Shown: one piece after another, positions 23,012 through 35,846 of the stretch
Layout: every line of letters begins with the position of its first letter
Position numbering within the stretch: the first letter of the stretch is position 1
DNA from: Helicoverpa zea
Lineage: Eukaryota > Arthropoda > Insecta > Lepidoptera > Noctuidae
Direction of reading: 5' to 3'
NCBI RefSeq assembly: GCF_022581195.2
Contig: NC_061475.1
Location: forward strand, 6,758,001-6,822,000
Length of the DNA stretch: 64,000 nt
Translations under genes and position numbers: made by a program
Notes under the pieces: generated by a model
Database searches by the model: none
Told to the model about the DNA's origin: nothing
What the model saw: the letters and a program-made list of their open reading frames with translations, nothing else

Positions 23012-23897
23012 GCTACGATGTAGTATAAATTATGGAATCCGGCATTAATTTCCGGACATTTAATGACATAGAATGAAAAAGGAGCTCTTACTTGCTAAGA
23101 TGTACGAAGTAATATGGCATTACTTTGCGGAAATTGATGACATAGAATGTTTCGAATAATATGTGGCGTTAATTTTTGCTCGATAGTTAATCGAGGCTTT
23201 GGATACTCGACACGGTTTTTTTATGTGTTTCTCCAAGTCGCATCTTCATGAGAAGTTGACTCCAAAACCTCCTACATATTTTTTAAAACATTAAAGACAT
23301 ACTGTAGTACGGTTTTAGCTTAAAATACAGTCCTAATTTTCTCCTTCACAGAATAACCTGAAACTCTAGAAGCGTCACAAAATTCAAGATCCTCAACAAA
23401 CATTCTTCGGCTAAAATTACGCAGAGGAAAGCTTGTCTAGTCCCTAAGAGTCTAAAGCCCTCCGTACCCGAAAGGGTATCCATTATTCCACGATCCTTGC
23501 AAAAAAGGGTCCGCGAGCATAAGTAATACTGCATAAATTCCGCAACTCTGAAAAAACTGAAAAAAACTCTGGGAAGCAATTGTCCTGTTCTTGTTAATGT
23601 CCTCTTAACAGGAGCCCGAGCAAACAAGCTCGAATCAGAATAAAAATGCCAAGGGAAACCCTATTTGTTCGCCGAAATACTGGTTTTATTTCGCGTGTAT
23701 GAAAACACGTCGCAATATCGTCTGGTTCCGTAGCATTTGTCTGGGCAAGTACACCAATAACTTATCTATCTGTTGATTTACTTACTAGAGATAGAAAAAT
23801 GACATGACTTGTACGTAGCGAGTGTCAAAATTCTCAATTCTTTATTCATCTTGTTACAGTTACTACTTGTATACTTGTATACAGGTTGTTAGTGTAC
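23012..23897. other. Interval without a gene
   Basis: A 93-codon minus-strand frame at 23346-23627 has no recognisable domain. No clear repeat. Confidence 0.4.
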
Positions 23898-24337
23898 ATA
23901 TACAACATGTAACTTAATTAACGCACATCCTGAAATTAGTTTGTTCAGAATCGTTTACTGAATCGATTTATATCATTTTTAATATAGGTAATTTTTTATC
24001 CCAAAAATAATTAAAACTACGGAAATTATTGTCATATTAACCCTGTACAGTCAAAACAAATTCAAATAGACCTTAACTCAAAGTAATAAGACTTCGTGTA
24101 TTGTCGGCTTTTTCCGTAGTTTCGTTATGTTGTGTCGAGTCGAGCGACGCGCGGCGCGATATTTGCGTGCGTAGTAGTATGACCAAAAAGTTCTCCAAGA
24201 ATTGGTATAACTAATTTAGTAAATAACAATGCATATACATGTTAAATTAAAAATTCAGTGTATGTATTATGATTATAACATAATATTTTAATTAGGGTGT
24301 TTGAGAGTGTGCGTTAATTACGTTACATGTTGTATAT
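23898..24337. mobile_element. 440-bp TIR element
   Basis: The left end tatacaacatgtaacttaat and the right end reversed tatacaacatgtaacgtaat are inverted repeats of about 30 bp with one mismatch, continuing into taacgcaca. The interior is AT-rich with a GC-rich patch (gagcgacgcgcggcgcga). No ORF. Confidence 0.75.
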
Positions 24338-24347
24338 AGTTTAGTCA

Positions 24348-24385
24348 CAATTATGGATCCTGTCGGGCACAGTGTATAACAATTT
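24348..24385 (+). repeat. Short dispersed repeat, TATGGACCCT type
   Basis: cacaattatggatcctgtcg ggcacag; related pieces at 36355-36450 and 52770-52855. Confidence 0.5.
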
Positions 24386-24440
24386 ATGGTAGTACAGAGG
24401 AGCAAGAGCACTGAGTATTTAAGGTGATATATTCTCTAAG

Positions 24441-24600
24441 GATCTCTCTCCGGTGGTGTCGGATTGCCGTCCCATCGGGCTATGAGAGTGAAGGAATAGT
24501 GAGCGCACCTGTGTCTGCGCAAATGCTTGTGCCCTATAATATGTCCTACGCAGTTAGCTAATCTCCTTACATGAGGACAGCCGCCGTAGCCGATAATCGG
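24441..24600 (+). repeat. LINE-tail-like repeat C, copy 2
   Basis: gatctctctccggtggtgtc to gccgtagccgataatcgg, closely matching 11702-11870. Confidence 0.8.
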
Positions 24601-25492
24601 CTAGAAGGACATCACTTCATATTCTCTAGTAAGCGATCTCTAGTAACCTAATGAATAGATAGATACAATATTGCAAACGGCGGTTAGTATACATTATTAG
24701 TATTCTCGTCGTTTATGCTGTATATCAAACAAAATTGCAAGATGTACACAAATGTTATTGGGACCGAACTGGGTAGTCATTTGTTCCAAACAATGGAATA
24801 TGATTAATGTGTCCTGGTTGTTCGAGTATGGTGGTTATAGAGAGCTCTTGTATTTTCTTAATTTTCTCATAAGAGGATATTTTACTCATTTGGCTTACAG
24901 TTATTAAGAGAATAATGTTGCTGCATATCTGGGGAGCTTAAATTTTTTTTTTTGCTATTCAACACAATAGCAAATACGTTGAAGACGATTTCTATAACAA
25001 ATTATTTTTATTATTTTATCCCCTACTAAGCAAATTAAAGAGCAAATTGTAAGCAACATAGAAACCCAAGCATTTAGTTTGGAAAACAGTTCCAATGATA
25101 GATTTTAGACTTGTTATTGATATCTCAAGATATACAATAGTTCTTTTCCATAAGTATATTAAATTTCCATGCATGTAGTATTTTTCCAATACTGTGAAGT
25201 TGTACCTCTTTTTGTTTCGTAGCATTTTAGCCTATAAGTATTTCAAAGAAACAATATGTATATTAGGAGTAGTTTATTTTCAGAAAATTATATTGTTATT
25301 GATATAATACAATACATATGATATAATATAATTCCAATCTCACACAAAACTTGATACACAGCAACACCTAACTTTCCAAATGAAATTCAAATTTATTTAC
25401 TACAAAGCCTCGTCTCATTCATACTCAGAACTTGAGACCAGAGACAAAATCTTGTTTGTAGTTAGTTCTCTGATTACTGAATCGTCTCCAAG
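24601..25492. other. Interval without a gene
   Basis: AT-rich; a 69-codon minus-strand frame (25016-25225) has no features. Confidence 0.4.
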
Positions 25493-26090
25493 CACGGAGT
25501 AAGGAAAAACGGAGATGCCATAACGCAGGTAGGTCAGGCGGCTTCTTCTAGGTCTAATACGTACCGTGGGCATGATGAAAACGATCAGTTACCTACTAAC
25601 GAGACGTTCGGGTTCTTTGAGATATCTGTCAACAATTTTTGGTAGGTACTAAAAAAACCGGCCAAGTGCGACTCGGACTCGCGCACGAAGGGTTCCGTAC
25701 CGATTTATAAAACGGATAAAAAAATCACGTTTGTTGTATGGGAGCCCCCCAAAATATTTATTTAATTCTAGTTTTCATTTTATTTATTGTTATAGCGGCA
25801 ACAGAAATACATCATCTGTGAAAATTTCAACTCTCTAACTATCACCGTTCATGAGATACAGCCTGGTGACAGACGGACGGACGGACGGACAGAGGAGCGA
25901 AAACAATAGGGTCCCGTTTTACCCTTTAGGTATGGAACCCTAAAAATAGTCGGGCCAAAAAAGGCGTATAAGGGCGAAGACAGTAACGTTCCTCATCCCC
26001 CGAACACCCGCATATTGGCGCGCTACTTTCTTAGTAGATTTTCCGTTATGGCACCTCCGCTAGTAATTTTGTTCTCCATGTCTCGAAGAT
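25493..26090 (-). mobile_element. MITE family A, copy 2, interrupted by another repeat
   Basis: Inverted relative to copy 1. Starts cacggagtaagg and ends ggcacctccgctagtaattt tgttctccatg. It is split in the middle by the repeat at 25651-25947; the two halves join correctly across it. Confidence 0.85.
25651..25947 (-). repeat. GGGTTCCGTA/GGCCGG repeat, copy 3, nested in MITE A
   Basis: Starts accggccaagtgcgactcgg and ends ttttaccctttaggtatgga accctaaaaat, including a gacggacggacggac microsatellite. Confidence 0.88.
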
Positions 26091-26308
26091 ATTTCTGGTA
26101 CCGTTTTTGTGCAGTTTCAGACGATATCTATCTTCGTAAACAAGATGTTTCTGTACAAAGGAGGCTGCATCTGATAACGGAGATTTATGGCTAAATCGTT
26201 AGAGTAGTTATTTTATCAGGGCTGTCGTTATTTAGTACGTACTAGCTGTTTAGGAATTTTCCAAAATAATAATAAAAGACCGATGTCACAGGGGACAGTG
26301 TAGCTCAT

Positions 26309-26545
26309 TACAGTTACAGTTACAGCCTTTTTTTTTTTTTTTTTTATCGTCCCACTGCTGGGCACAGGCCTCCTCTCACACGGAGAAGGATTGAGCATTA
26401 ATCACCACGCTTGCTCAATGCGGGTTGGTGATTTCAGACTATATAGTCCAGGTTTCCTCAAGATGTTTTCCTTCACCTTTTTATCAGCCATTGGTGTCTA
26501 AGATATACTTAGAAAGTACATACAAACTTAGAAAAGCTCATAGTG
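26309..26545 (-). mobile_element. SINE with tail B, 5'-truncated
   Basis: ttacagcc plus a T-run, then atcgtcccactgctgggcac aggcctcctctcacacgg, ending tacatacaaacttagaaaag. The tRNA-like head is absent. Confidence 0.85.
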
Positions 26546-27339
26546 AAATATTTTAAATATTGAAATATTTTAAGCTCATTAGTGAAATATTTTTTCAAAT
26601 CGTTTCAGTAGTTTTGGAGCCTTTGTAAAGAAACAAAAATCTTTTCTACGATGTTTCAAAATTGAACTTTTTACTGCTCAAAAAATGTTCTGCAGATTAA
26701 TATAATAGATTTAGACACTTTAAAAAAGATTTAAACAACATGAATTTCATAAATATCTTCGGACACAAGAATATTTAAATTCCTACATGTAAACAAGCTG
26801 TTTTTTTATAATGAGGAACCACACACAATACAAAAATACAAACTACCTTCAAAATATGTTTAAAATTCAACATTTTAAATAACCACGGTTGAGAAGATAA
26901 ACCCTGTGACAGACGACCGGATAGCGGTAATTCAGTAACTCAGTAATACGGGACCCCAGTTAACACCCTTCAGGACCCCAAAACCAGATTTGTATGAAAA
27001 ACACACAAAATAAACCATAGACTGGATTAGGGACGTGGGATACTTTTATCCCATAAATAAACATACGGACCCATGGGACAGGAAACCGCGGTAAAAGCTT
27101 AAACTTTACCCAACGTACTGACAATGTTAGCTGAGTTTTACATGGGTTTTCATTATACCTACAAATTAATTTTGTTTTGAGCTTATCACCTCGCCAATTG
27201 ATGTAGGTACGTACGTATAATAATTTTTGTTGTTGGTCCACCTCTTTTTCTTTTTTTTACATGTTGGTCCTTCGAGTTATGAATAACTTAATGGACACTT
27301 CAATACATAAAAACATTTTAATTTCATAGACTATAATGG
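26546..27339. other. Interval without a gene
   Basis: 26546-26600 has a small tandem duplication of gtgaaatatttt. The 93-codon minus-strand frame at 26960-27241 has no features. Confidence 0.4.
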
Positions 27340-27972
27340 GGGCTATCGTTTTCTGTTTCACCAGATGGCGCGCCTGTAGCGTGAGGTCCTAAACTACGGT
27401 AATCAAAGTTCGTATTATGAGCGCCAAAACTTATATCTACACTAGCTTCTGCCAGCGGTTTCACCCGCATCCCGTGGGAACTACTTCCCGTACCGGGATA
27501 AAAAGTAGCCTATAGCCTTCCTCGATAAATGGGCTATCACATGTCGCTATACACTGAAAGAAATTTTCAAATCGAACCAGTAGTTCCTGAGATTAGCGCG
27601 TTCAAACAAACAAACAAACTCTTCAGCTTTATAATATTAAGTATAGATTAGATGATTATATTAAATCATATTTAATACAATAGAACTATAGTGTGAACGT
27701 ATTGGCGTTGCCACAGTGTTGAGCAGTCCTGTTTTGCTCGAAAAAGAAAGGCGGACATAAGTTTCCGAAAGATAAAAGTGTATCAAAGCAGCGACATTTA
27801 TAAATCCGTAATCTGTATTTGCCATAATTAATCTAAAGTATTGTTAAATATTTGGAATATTAATTTAATTAGAAATATAAATCCGCGCGCGTAAAAACAC
27901 AGTGACATTTGACGATTCGAAGACCTCACGCTACACAAGCGCCTCTAGCGGCGATTTCATACGCGGTAGCCC
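27340..27972. mobile_element. 633-bp TIR element with a nested repeat
   Basis: About 50-bp imperfect inverted ends: the left reads gggctatcg ... tgtagcgtgaggtc and the right gacctcacgctacac ... cgcggtagccc. A separate common repeat (27430-27655) lies inside. Confidence 0.7.
27430..27655 (+). repeat. Common lepidopteran repeat (GGTTTCACCCGC type)
   Basis: cagcggtttcacccgcatcc, ataaaaagtagcctatagcc, aaatcgaaccagtagttcct, then gcgttcaaacaaacaaac and ttataatattaagtatagat. Same family as 34787, 37860, 39000-39070 and 50570 fragments. Confidence 0.75.
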
Positions 27973-28459
27973 GCATTACATTATGTACCTACGTAAAACA
28001 ATATCGTTCCTGCTACAATTGTCAACGTCACATGGCCGTGACGTGCCCTAGGTACTGAAAAACGTATTGGGCTCTAGTGACCGACCCGCGCCGATATAAC
28101 CACCACACAGCACCAAAAATTGAAAAGCTTTACTCGGAAATGGACAGCAGCAACTCCTAAGCTAAAAAATATCCTGCACTGCGCTCATCATCAAACATGC
28201 CCAACGCCTTTGACCAGCAATTGGCGTTTTTAGGCTTTGACGATGACGATTTTGATTCGATTATTTATATCTTTGTTATTCTTTGTATTCATAGCGTATT
28301 AAAGAAAATTTCAAACCGCAAACACGCAAAACCGATGCCGTTTAAATTATTAATAAAACGTTCAATTTATACAATCACACAGAAGTACATCTGATTCCCT
28401 TGTTAGAACTACTAAATAATTCACTTCATAGATTATTCTGGCACCTTAAAATTCATGAG
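27973..28459. other. Interval without a gene
   Basis: A 65-codon plus-strand frame at 28197-28394 starts with an acidic Asp-rich stretch (FDDDDFDS) but has no domain and no splice context I can support. Confidence 0.35.
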
Positions 28460-28930
28460 TTAGACGCACACTATAAACTTTTAGTCGCCCAACAGTGTGT
28501 TTGGGCTCATAAATCAGTATGAAGATGAATGGTAGTACGCACATTACAAAGATCACGTATTTAGCCGGTATCAGATCGACTGAAAACTTTGATTGTAATC
28601 AAGACTTTGTTTAGAAAAAAAGATAGTTGAAAAAACTTAAAAACAGGCTTTTAGCACGTTTTAAATATTTTGGATTAGTTGGATTTGTAATGACGTTTCT
28701 TAGCTAGTCATGTATTGTCATCAGAACTCAGAGTGTCTGCAAATTTCATCCTAATGGAAGTCGGGGTAGTGAGTCAAATTAAGATTCCAAGATTTTCTTA
28801 CATACATAGAACCAACAAACACCTGATGACAAATGAACCTGATATAAGCGTGTTAGTGTTTTTTTCTGCCTTCCATCGGGTAAACTGTCGGCCGACTGTT
28901 TCGTCTTTGGTGTGGAGATACTCTTAGGGT
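28460..28930 (+). mobile_element. GTCGGCCGA TIR element, uninterrupted copy
   Basis: Left cacactataaacttttagtc, interior gctcataaatcagtatgaag and gccggtatcagatcgactga, right taaactgtcggccgactgtt. Same design as 11.57-11.97 kb without the LINE tail. The 70-codon frame at 28715-28927 is inside it. Confidence 0.7.
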
Positions 28931-31570
28931 GCAAGAATGATATAAATTACGGATCTGCTTTCAACCGCTATATTTTAGCGCTCCTTTATAATGTAGAGGC
29001 ATTTTAGAGCCCCTCGGGTGGTTTGGGTAAGTTCCTTGAAAACGTGTGATGGAGACTGATATATGCAGTTGTGTCTGCCTATTATATTAAGACGTATGGT
29101 CAGGTTTTGTATGACTTACATGTAATTTGGCAAAGAAGAAAATGAAAATGGCTTTCAACCTAGTAGCTAATTAAATAAAATCTGCTAATTGTTTCAACCT
29201 TACTAGTAAATTCGGTTATTTTAAATAACACAAAAAATATACCTATTTCATGGTAGCAAAAAGATTTTCATGATAAAATCCACCGAATTCCTTTTCACGC
29301 AATATTTCAAACAAAGCACTCACGAAATGCCCACATAATTTATGTTCTACAATAGTCTTAAAAAAGCAATAAAATCCAAAAATTCACTAACAACAAATAA
29401 ACAAAACCATTAAAACAAGACCTAAATATTTTCACAATTGTTCGAATGGCTCATAATTTTATAGAAAAACAGGCTAAACCATTAATTTGGGCATATCACG
29501 CCATCTTAGTAATGAAAAGAATTTGAACTTCGAATATTAGGCACCCATTTGGTTTCGTATTATAAAAAAATAATTATTAAGTAGTTTCTATGTGGCCATT
29601 GAAATTTCTGAACGATCACCTCAAAGATGTAATTTAGATTATAACCTCCTTTCTGTTGATTTTTTATTGATAAAGCTTTTGATACCAGTATAATGAGACC
29701 CACAACTTGGTGGAATTTAAGGACTGAAATGGGTCAGCATATAATAGTTTAAGTTATCAATTGAAATGTGGTCGACCGCATATATTTATGGTAGTTAACA
29801 ATTTCTTTGTTGACAAAATGGTAGGTTTCTTTGCCTAAAAAAATATTTTTTGATTTGAGTATGGTCGTGGGCTTATTAAGAAAATGTTGGTAAGAATAAA
29901 TTAACGCAATAATTTGTTATTATTGGTCATACTTCGTTTTTATCCAACAATAACCACGACTAAAATGCTTTTGCTTTGTCTAAAGACATGAACCGATTTA
30001 GTACAAATTATAAATGAAAGAAGATAGAAATCCGATTAAAGATTACCCTCGGGCCAAGATACGGAATTGTCGACAAAAAAAAAACAAGTACAAAATACAT
30101 GTCTTAATATTCAAGTTGTTACCCCACCATGCCGAAGGATATTTTGCTCCTGTCCTTTAAGACCTTAACAAGAATTAAAGCAACTATACCCTCTAGAAAC
30201 TCATCTATGTATTTATTTTTTAACAAACACCAAACAGGCCTTGAAACTTATAAAACTTGTTGGTAAGACTTAAATAAAGACTGTAATTACTTGGAAAACA
30301 TTGATTAAAGCTGCCGTTGTAATATGAAACCTTATAATGAGGACGGACTTTGCTCAAGTTTGGCAAATGATCTTGTCTTGTAAAAAACGACCTTTTGAGA
30401 GAAGAAAATTCTGGAAAATTCTTGACTTCAAAATGAGGTTGAATTAAAGAATGGTAACAACCTACTCATAGATTATAAAATAGAACATGTTATTTTGAAA
30501 CTAAAAAGCTAGTTGAACATAAAATAAAAATAAACTCTCATCTATGTAAACTCTCATAATGTACACTCGTGTGTACCTAATCTCGTAAAAAGAAAAGTAG
30601 TTTTTTGTTCATTGTTAAAAATCCTCTATTTTGGCGTTTATATGTTATGCTGTCTAATTCATCTATAACAATAAAAAAAATCACATTTATTTCAGGTCAA
30701 GCCCGCAGAAAATTTACAAGATATTACAAAATTCTACAAAGAAATATTATGAAATTACACATTATATTTTATTATTAAATTGATTTGAATTAAATTTAAA
30801 TTCAAATAAAACCATAATATTATTTACCCTGCCATTTTATATAGTTGGCAAAGATTCAGCAATAGCGTTGAACGTGGCAATGCGGCCTTTGAAAGCGCAA
30901 CCCGTTGACAGCGATGCGGACAAACTTTTTCTTTCTTCGTTGTAAAATAAACTTTGTGTTTTCTTCTAAAGTAGTTTAATTTTAATAGTATTATTTTGTT
31001 AGTAAGGACTTTGGGCTGGAGTTTAAAATAATCAAATTGTTTATTGAAGAATAAAACAGTAATAGTTTTACAGATTCTTCAAATTAAAATATTTTGAATC
31101 TTGTTAAAATCAGTATATAAGAGGATCTTATGAGTGGTTTCAAACTAGCGAATTTTCCTCTCGATTTTTTCGCGCGGCAACCTTGATCGTATAAGCGCTA
31201 AGTCTATCGTATGTAGCCAAAAATCTGTAATGGTTCGACAATAACGATCGAACGTGTCGCGCGTACAAAATCCACTAGTGTAAAAGAGCTCTAAGTGCAA
31301 AAAGAACTATTCGACAAAATAATAATTTACATAAGATCTAGTTTCAAAAACCCCTTAACAAAATTGCAAAATTATTACTAAGCCCGAAATAATGACAGCG
31401 AACATTTTACACTTAGCGTCGACTCAGAAATATTGGTGACACAAATAATTTACAAAATTAGGCAGAAACAAAGACGGGAAAATTTTCTCCTATCGCAAAA
31501 GGTAGCCTGGTAAGCAGAATCTGGCTTCACAAATTCCTCGAAAGCCACCAGAATACAAATAGGATTATAT
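28931..31570. other. Long AT-rich interval without a gene
   Basis: No domain-bearing frame. 31190-31300 (cgaacgtgtcgcgcgtacaa aatccactagtgtaaaagag) shares wording with 3600-3660, 33300-33330 and 42960-43000 and may be an old dispersed repeat. Confidence 0.45.
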
Positions 31571-31892
31571 CATGGAGAACAAAATGACTAGCGGAGATGT
31601 CATAATGCAAAATCTCCTAAGAAAATAGCGCGGAAAATATGTAGGTACTACATAGGAAAATATGTAGGTATTATGTTCGGGGGACGAATAACGTTACCAG
31701 CCCTCACGCGCCTTCTAAGGAACCCGCCATCAATCAAGACCAATCTTTGGACAGATTGGTTTTGATTTGACAATGAACCCAAAAACCCAGCATTATTTCT
31801 AGTAACTGTTCACGCCCTACGTTGCTTGACCTACAAGAAGGCGCCTGACCTACCTTCTTTATAGCATCTCCGCTATCTTTCCTTCCTCCGTG
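31571..31892 (+). mobile_element. MITE family A, copy 3
   Basis: catggagaacaaaatgacta to ctttccttcctccgtg. attatat occurs on both sides (31564-31570 and 31894-31900), a possible short duplication. Contains a small internal duplication of aaatatgtaggta. Confidence 0.87.
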
Positions 31893-33716
31893 TATTATAT
31901 TCTTTCTGGAATAAAACTACTAGTTTTATTTTTGAATTTTCTTGGCGCTTGAATTTCAGTGTTCACGAAACTTGACTTCGTAAGTCTCATATCAAAGTTC
32001 TGACATTGAAATAACATGATATGCGTGACACTATAAGAGCTGGTTGGATTTAGATAAATATAGTTGTAGATTTTAACTTGGATAAGGCATCAGGATTTAT
32101 TCAACTTTATAAGATTAAAGATTTTGTTTGTTTTTTTCTAATCTAAACAAGTACATCATATGAATGACACTGGAAATCTTTTGAAATCGGTAGGTGTACA
32201 AAAGAATTTGCTAACATGAGCTCGTAACTTGCCAGTTTTATAATAAGAAAGTGTTATATAAGAATAAGATCAGCTTATTAAAGCAATTCATCATTATTCT
32301 CAAGTATTTGAACAAATATCGAAAAATATGACTTACGTCAGACATTAACTCATCAAACATGTACGCATAAAATATTTTTTACAATAAGCTAAACCTTAAT
32401 TAGTTACATAAAAAAAAATTGAGGGAATCCCTATAAAATTATTAATTTTACCTACCTATACAAAAAATATCGAAGTACAAATTTTCCAATTAGCTAACAA
32501 AATTGTAATCCATAAGGAAACCGTTTAAGGTAGCTTAGTTATTAAAGGTAATTAGTTTACATGACGTAATTTGAGCTTATTATGTAATTAAACTTTCGAG
32601 TTATTATTATATAGACGTCTGAAGGAAGTATTGGGTAATTGAGTTTAAATGAACAGTTTGTGCCGTCTTGTTGACAAGTAAGGGTAGCGTTATACTGATA
32701 AAATGGGTACGAATTTTTGTATCGTAAGAATAAACTACAACTTATTTTAGTAGCAGTTTAAAATGAAAATATAAACTATATTTAAAATAAAATATTTTTT
32801 ATTAAGACAACTGTTTAAATTATAGATTAAGGATGTCCCAAAAAAAGACACAAATACAAAACGTACGAGAACGATTAGGCTAACAACCCCCCAGACATTT
32901 TGTTAGTTAAGTTAAGACTTACTTGACTTAATAATAATTACATACTAATGTACAAACAACTCATTTATTATCGTTAGATAAATACCAAAATCATTTTTTT
33001 TTTAGAAAATCACGAGTTAATCTTACTAAGAAGAAAAAATCTTCTCTACTGTTTTTGGTAAGTATTCTATACTCTTATCATATCGTAGCGTATCATATAA
33101 TTAGCAAAATATTGACGAAATTATGAAAGAAAGCGATCAATTTTCTTTGCAACAGTGTTTTGATTACCTAAGCCTAAGCAACTGGGATTTTGAGGTAGGT
33201 ATAGTAAATGAATAATCGAATAAACTAAAAGGAGTGTCAGACTTACGTGTAATCGCGAAACATCGTCTGCAAAAACCGAGTGATGACACGCAAAAATCGG
33301 ACGCAAAAATCCGCGAGTGTAAAAGTACTGCAACTCTTTCAAATGATCCGGCCCGAAAGTACCAGAGTCTAAACTCGCCTTAAAGTCCACTCCCCTAAAT
33401 TGATCAATACAAATTAGTCACATAACAGTCCGTTAACTTATTTACAATCTATTAACTGTAAAGTAGACGTAATCCATACTAACAACAGATTAACATCGAA
33501 TCGAGGAGCAATTTAGAAGTTTGGATAACAATCCAATGGGTACTTACGTACTTTCAATAATTGATCGGTTCGTTTTGAATTGACTGTAAAATTAAGCTGG
33601 TAATGTATTGAGTAAAGAGGTCTTAATCGTTTTTTGATTGTGGCGTCAGGTTTCTGTTCGATTTGTGTGAAATGTGACTGCTGCCTATGTCTATGTATGT
33701 ATGATTATCATTTTTT
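31893..33716. other. Interval without a gene
   Basis: AT-rich. The 89-codon minus-strand frame at 33121-33390 shows no recognisable domain. Confidence 0.4.
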
Positions 33717-33900
33717 TAATCGACTCATTACGCCGACTTAAAAAACAAGAGGTTCAAAGTTTGACATGTGTGTACCTATGCAGGTATGTACGTTTGTGCG
33801 CGATAATCTCACGTTAGGCCGAACCGATTTTGAAGCGGTTTTCAGCATATTATTTGTCAGACTTAAAAGAAGGTTTTAGATATATTATTCAAATCGTTGT
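33717..33900 (+). repeat. TTTTTTAACTGACTTCAAAA family, copy 3
   Basis: gccgacttaaaaaacaagag, then gtgcgcgataatctcacg and gaagcggttttcagcatatt. Confidence 0.7.
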
Positions 33901-34786
33901 TATATTTAAGAAGTTATTAGTCAGCTTTATATTTTTAAAGTTATTCATTACGTAATTAGAATTCTCTCTTCGTTTTGTGTAAAAAGTGTTGGCTGTTGAA
34001 TAGTCTATGAGATAATTATTCCTTAAAACAATGTTAATTAAGGTAGTCTGAAGGAGAAATTCCACTGTGACGCACACAAATAATTCTTCTGGTCTACTTG
34101 TTCTATAGAGAAACAAATTAAGTGCGAACATTTCTCAGTGCGTCACGACCCTGAACTGCTGACAATAGAAAAGTGAGTAGGTATACAAATTATAAACAGC
34201 TTACAATCATGTTTTATTGTAATTGATTTAACCAATTATTTATGGCCGATTTATTCAATTAATAAGTTCAATTTATTCAATTAAATGCCGATTTATTCAA
34301 TTACTAAGTACCGATTGTTTCAATTGGAATATCGATACATTTATTTATATTTCGTAAAGGTTAAAGTAGCAATTATTTTGTTTTGAATTAAGTAGTCTGT
34401 CATTGTTAAGGAAAATGTGCTGAGGACTGAGTAGCCACTTAAATCATAAAGTCTTGATTATACAATGAATCCTCTGTGAGTGCTATTTAAATGAAATACA
34501 AGTAGGTAATTTGACGAATTGTTATTTCAATGGTTTGACGATACTCCACATTTTTATACATAACTATATTATCTGTTATATTTTCCCGTGGTCTATCTTA
34601 ATCGTTTATAATGTACCTAGCTCCCCAACAGAATTTTTGGAATCGGTTCAGTAGGGTCTAATTTTTAGAGTACAAACTAATAAAATATGTTTCTTTTTTA
34701 GTATAGTAGCAGGTAAAGATAAAGCATAGTTAATAAAAACTCCAACGAAAGAAATGTCAACGGATTCTTGTAGCATGATTTATATC
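33901..34786. other. AT-rich interval
   Basis: At 34240-34330 the phrase tttattcaatta recurs three or four times (degenerate short tandem repetition). No gene. Confidence 0.45.
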
Positions 34787-34910
34787 GTTTTAGTTTCCGC
34801 CCACGGTTTCACCCGCGTCCCGAAGGAACTACTTAGAACATCTACATGTATCTAGCTCCTGCCCACACGGTTTCAACCGCGTCCCGATGAAACCTCTTCC
34901 TGTATTCGGC
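34787..34910 (+). repeat. Two tandem fragments of the GGTTTCACCCGC repeat
   Basis: cacggtttcacccgcgtccc at about 34802 and acggtttcaaccgcgtcccg at about 34868, each followed by ga-a-ctact/ctctt text. Confidence 0.6.
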
Positions 34911-34974
34911 TGGCGCTTAAAATCCTATATTTATGTATACCCTAAATAATCATATTTCCAAGCTACCTTTTTTA

Positions 34975-35537
34975 GGGTTCCGTAGCCAAAATGGCAAAAA
35001 CGGAACCCTTATAGTTTCGTCATGTCCGTCTGTCCGTCTGTCCGTCTGTCCGTCTGTCACAGCCGATTTACTCGGAAACTATAAGTACTACAGTGATGAA
35101 ATTTGATGGGAATATGTGTTGTATGAACCGCTACAAAAATATGACACTAAATAGTAAAAAAAAGAATTGGGGGTGGGGCCCCCCATACATGTAACTGAGG
35201 GATGAAATTTTTTTTTTCGATGTACATACCCGTGTGGGGTATCAATGGAAAGGTCTTTTAAAATGATATAAAGTTTTCTAAAAAACATTTTTCTTAAAGT
35301 GAACGGTTTTTGAGATATCAGCTCTCAAAGTCGTAAAAAGTATGTCCCCCCCCCTCTATTTTTATAACTACGGGGTATAAAATTCTAAAAAAAATAGAGG
35401 TGATGCATGCTAATTAACTCTTTCAACGATTTTTGGTTTGATCAAAGTATCTCTTATAGTTTTTGAGATAGGTTGATTTAACTGTAATTTACGGAACCCT
35501 TCGTGCACGAGTCCGACTCGCACTTGGCCGGTTTTTT
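34975..35537 (+). repeat. GGGTTCCGTA/GGCCGG repeat, long variant with a different middle
   Basis: Starts ttagggttccgtagccaaaa and has a (gtccgtct)n run at 35025-35058. It ends acggaacccttcgtgcacga gtccgactcgcacttggccgg like the other copies. The interior (tttactcggaaactataagt ... gtgtggggtatcaatgg) is unrelated to the roughly 300-bp copies, so two subfamilies share ends only. Confidence 0.82.
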
Positions 35538-35846
35538 TTAGTTATAAATAGTGAAACTAACATTAACGTGTGAGTAACTTACATAACTTTTATAGACGTA
35601 AATAATATAAAGTGAAACCGCGATAAACAACTAGTACATAATAAACAATTCATATCACTTAATCCAAGATGAAAATACAAACGTCATCTAATTTTGGTCT
35701 TTCAACAACTCAATAAAATATACACCATAACTTAAGGGACATAAAGTCTCAATTTGCATGTAAATGTACTGCCACGCAACCTATTTGTAACCATTACACG
35801 TTGTATGTTTAAGAAGACCACATTTCTATTGGATTAAGTGAAACGG

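Noticed and set aside
23346..23627. 93-codon minus-strand frame as a gene
   Set aside because: No domain, no splice context and ordinary local composition; long enough by chance in 64 kb.
33121..33390. 89-codon minus-strand frame as a gene
   Set aside because: No recognisable domain, and it partly overlaps text shared with a possible dispersed repeat.
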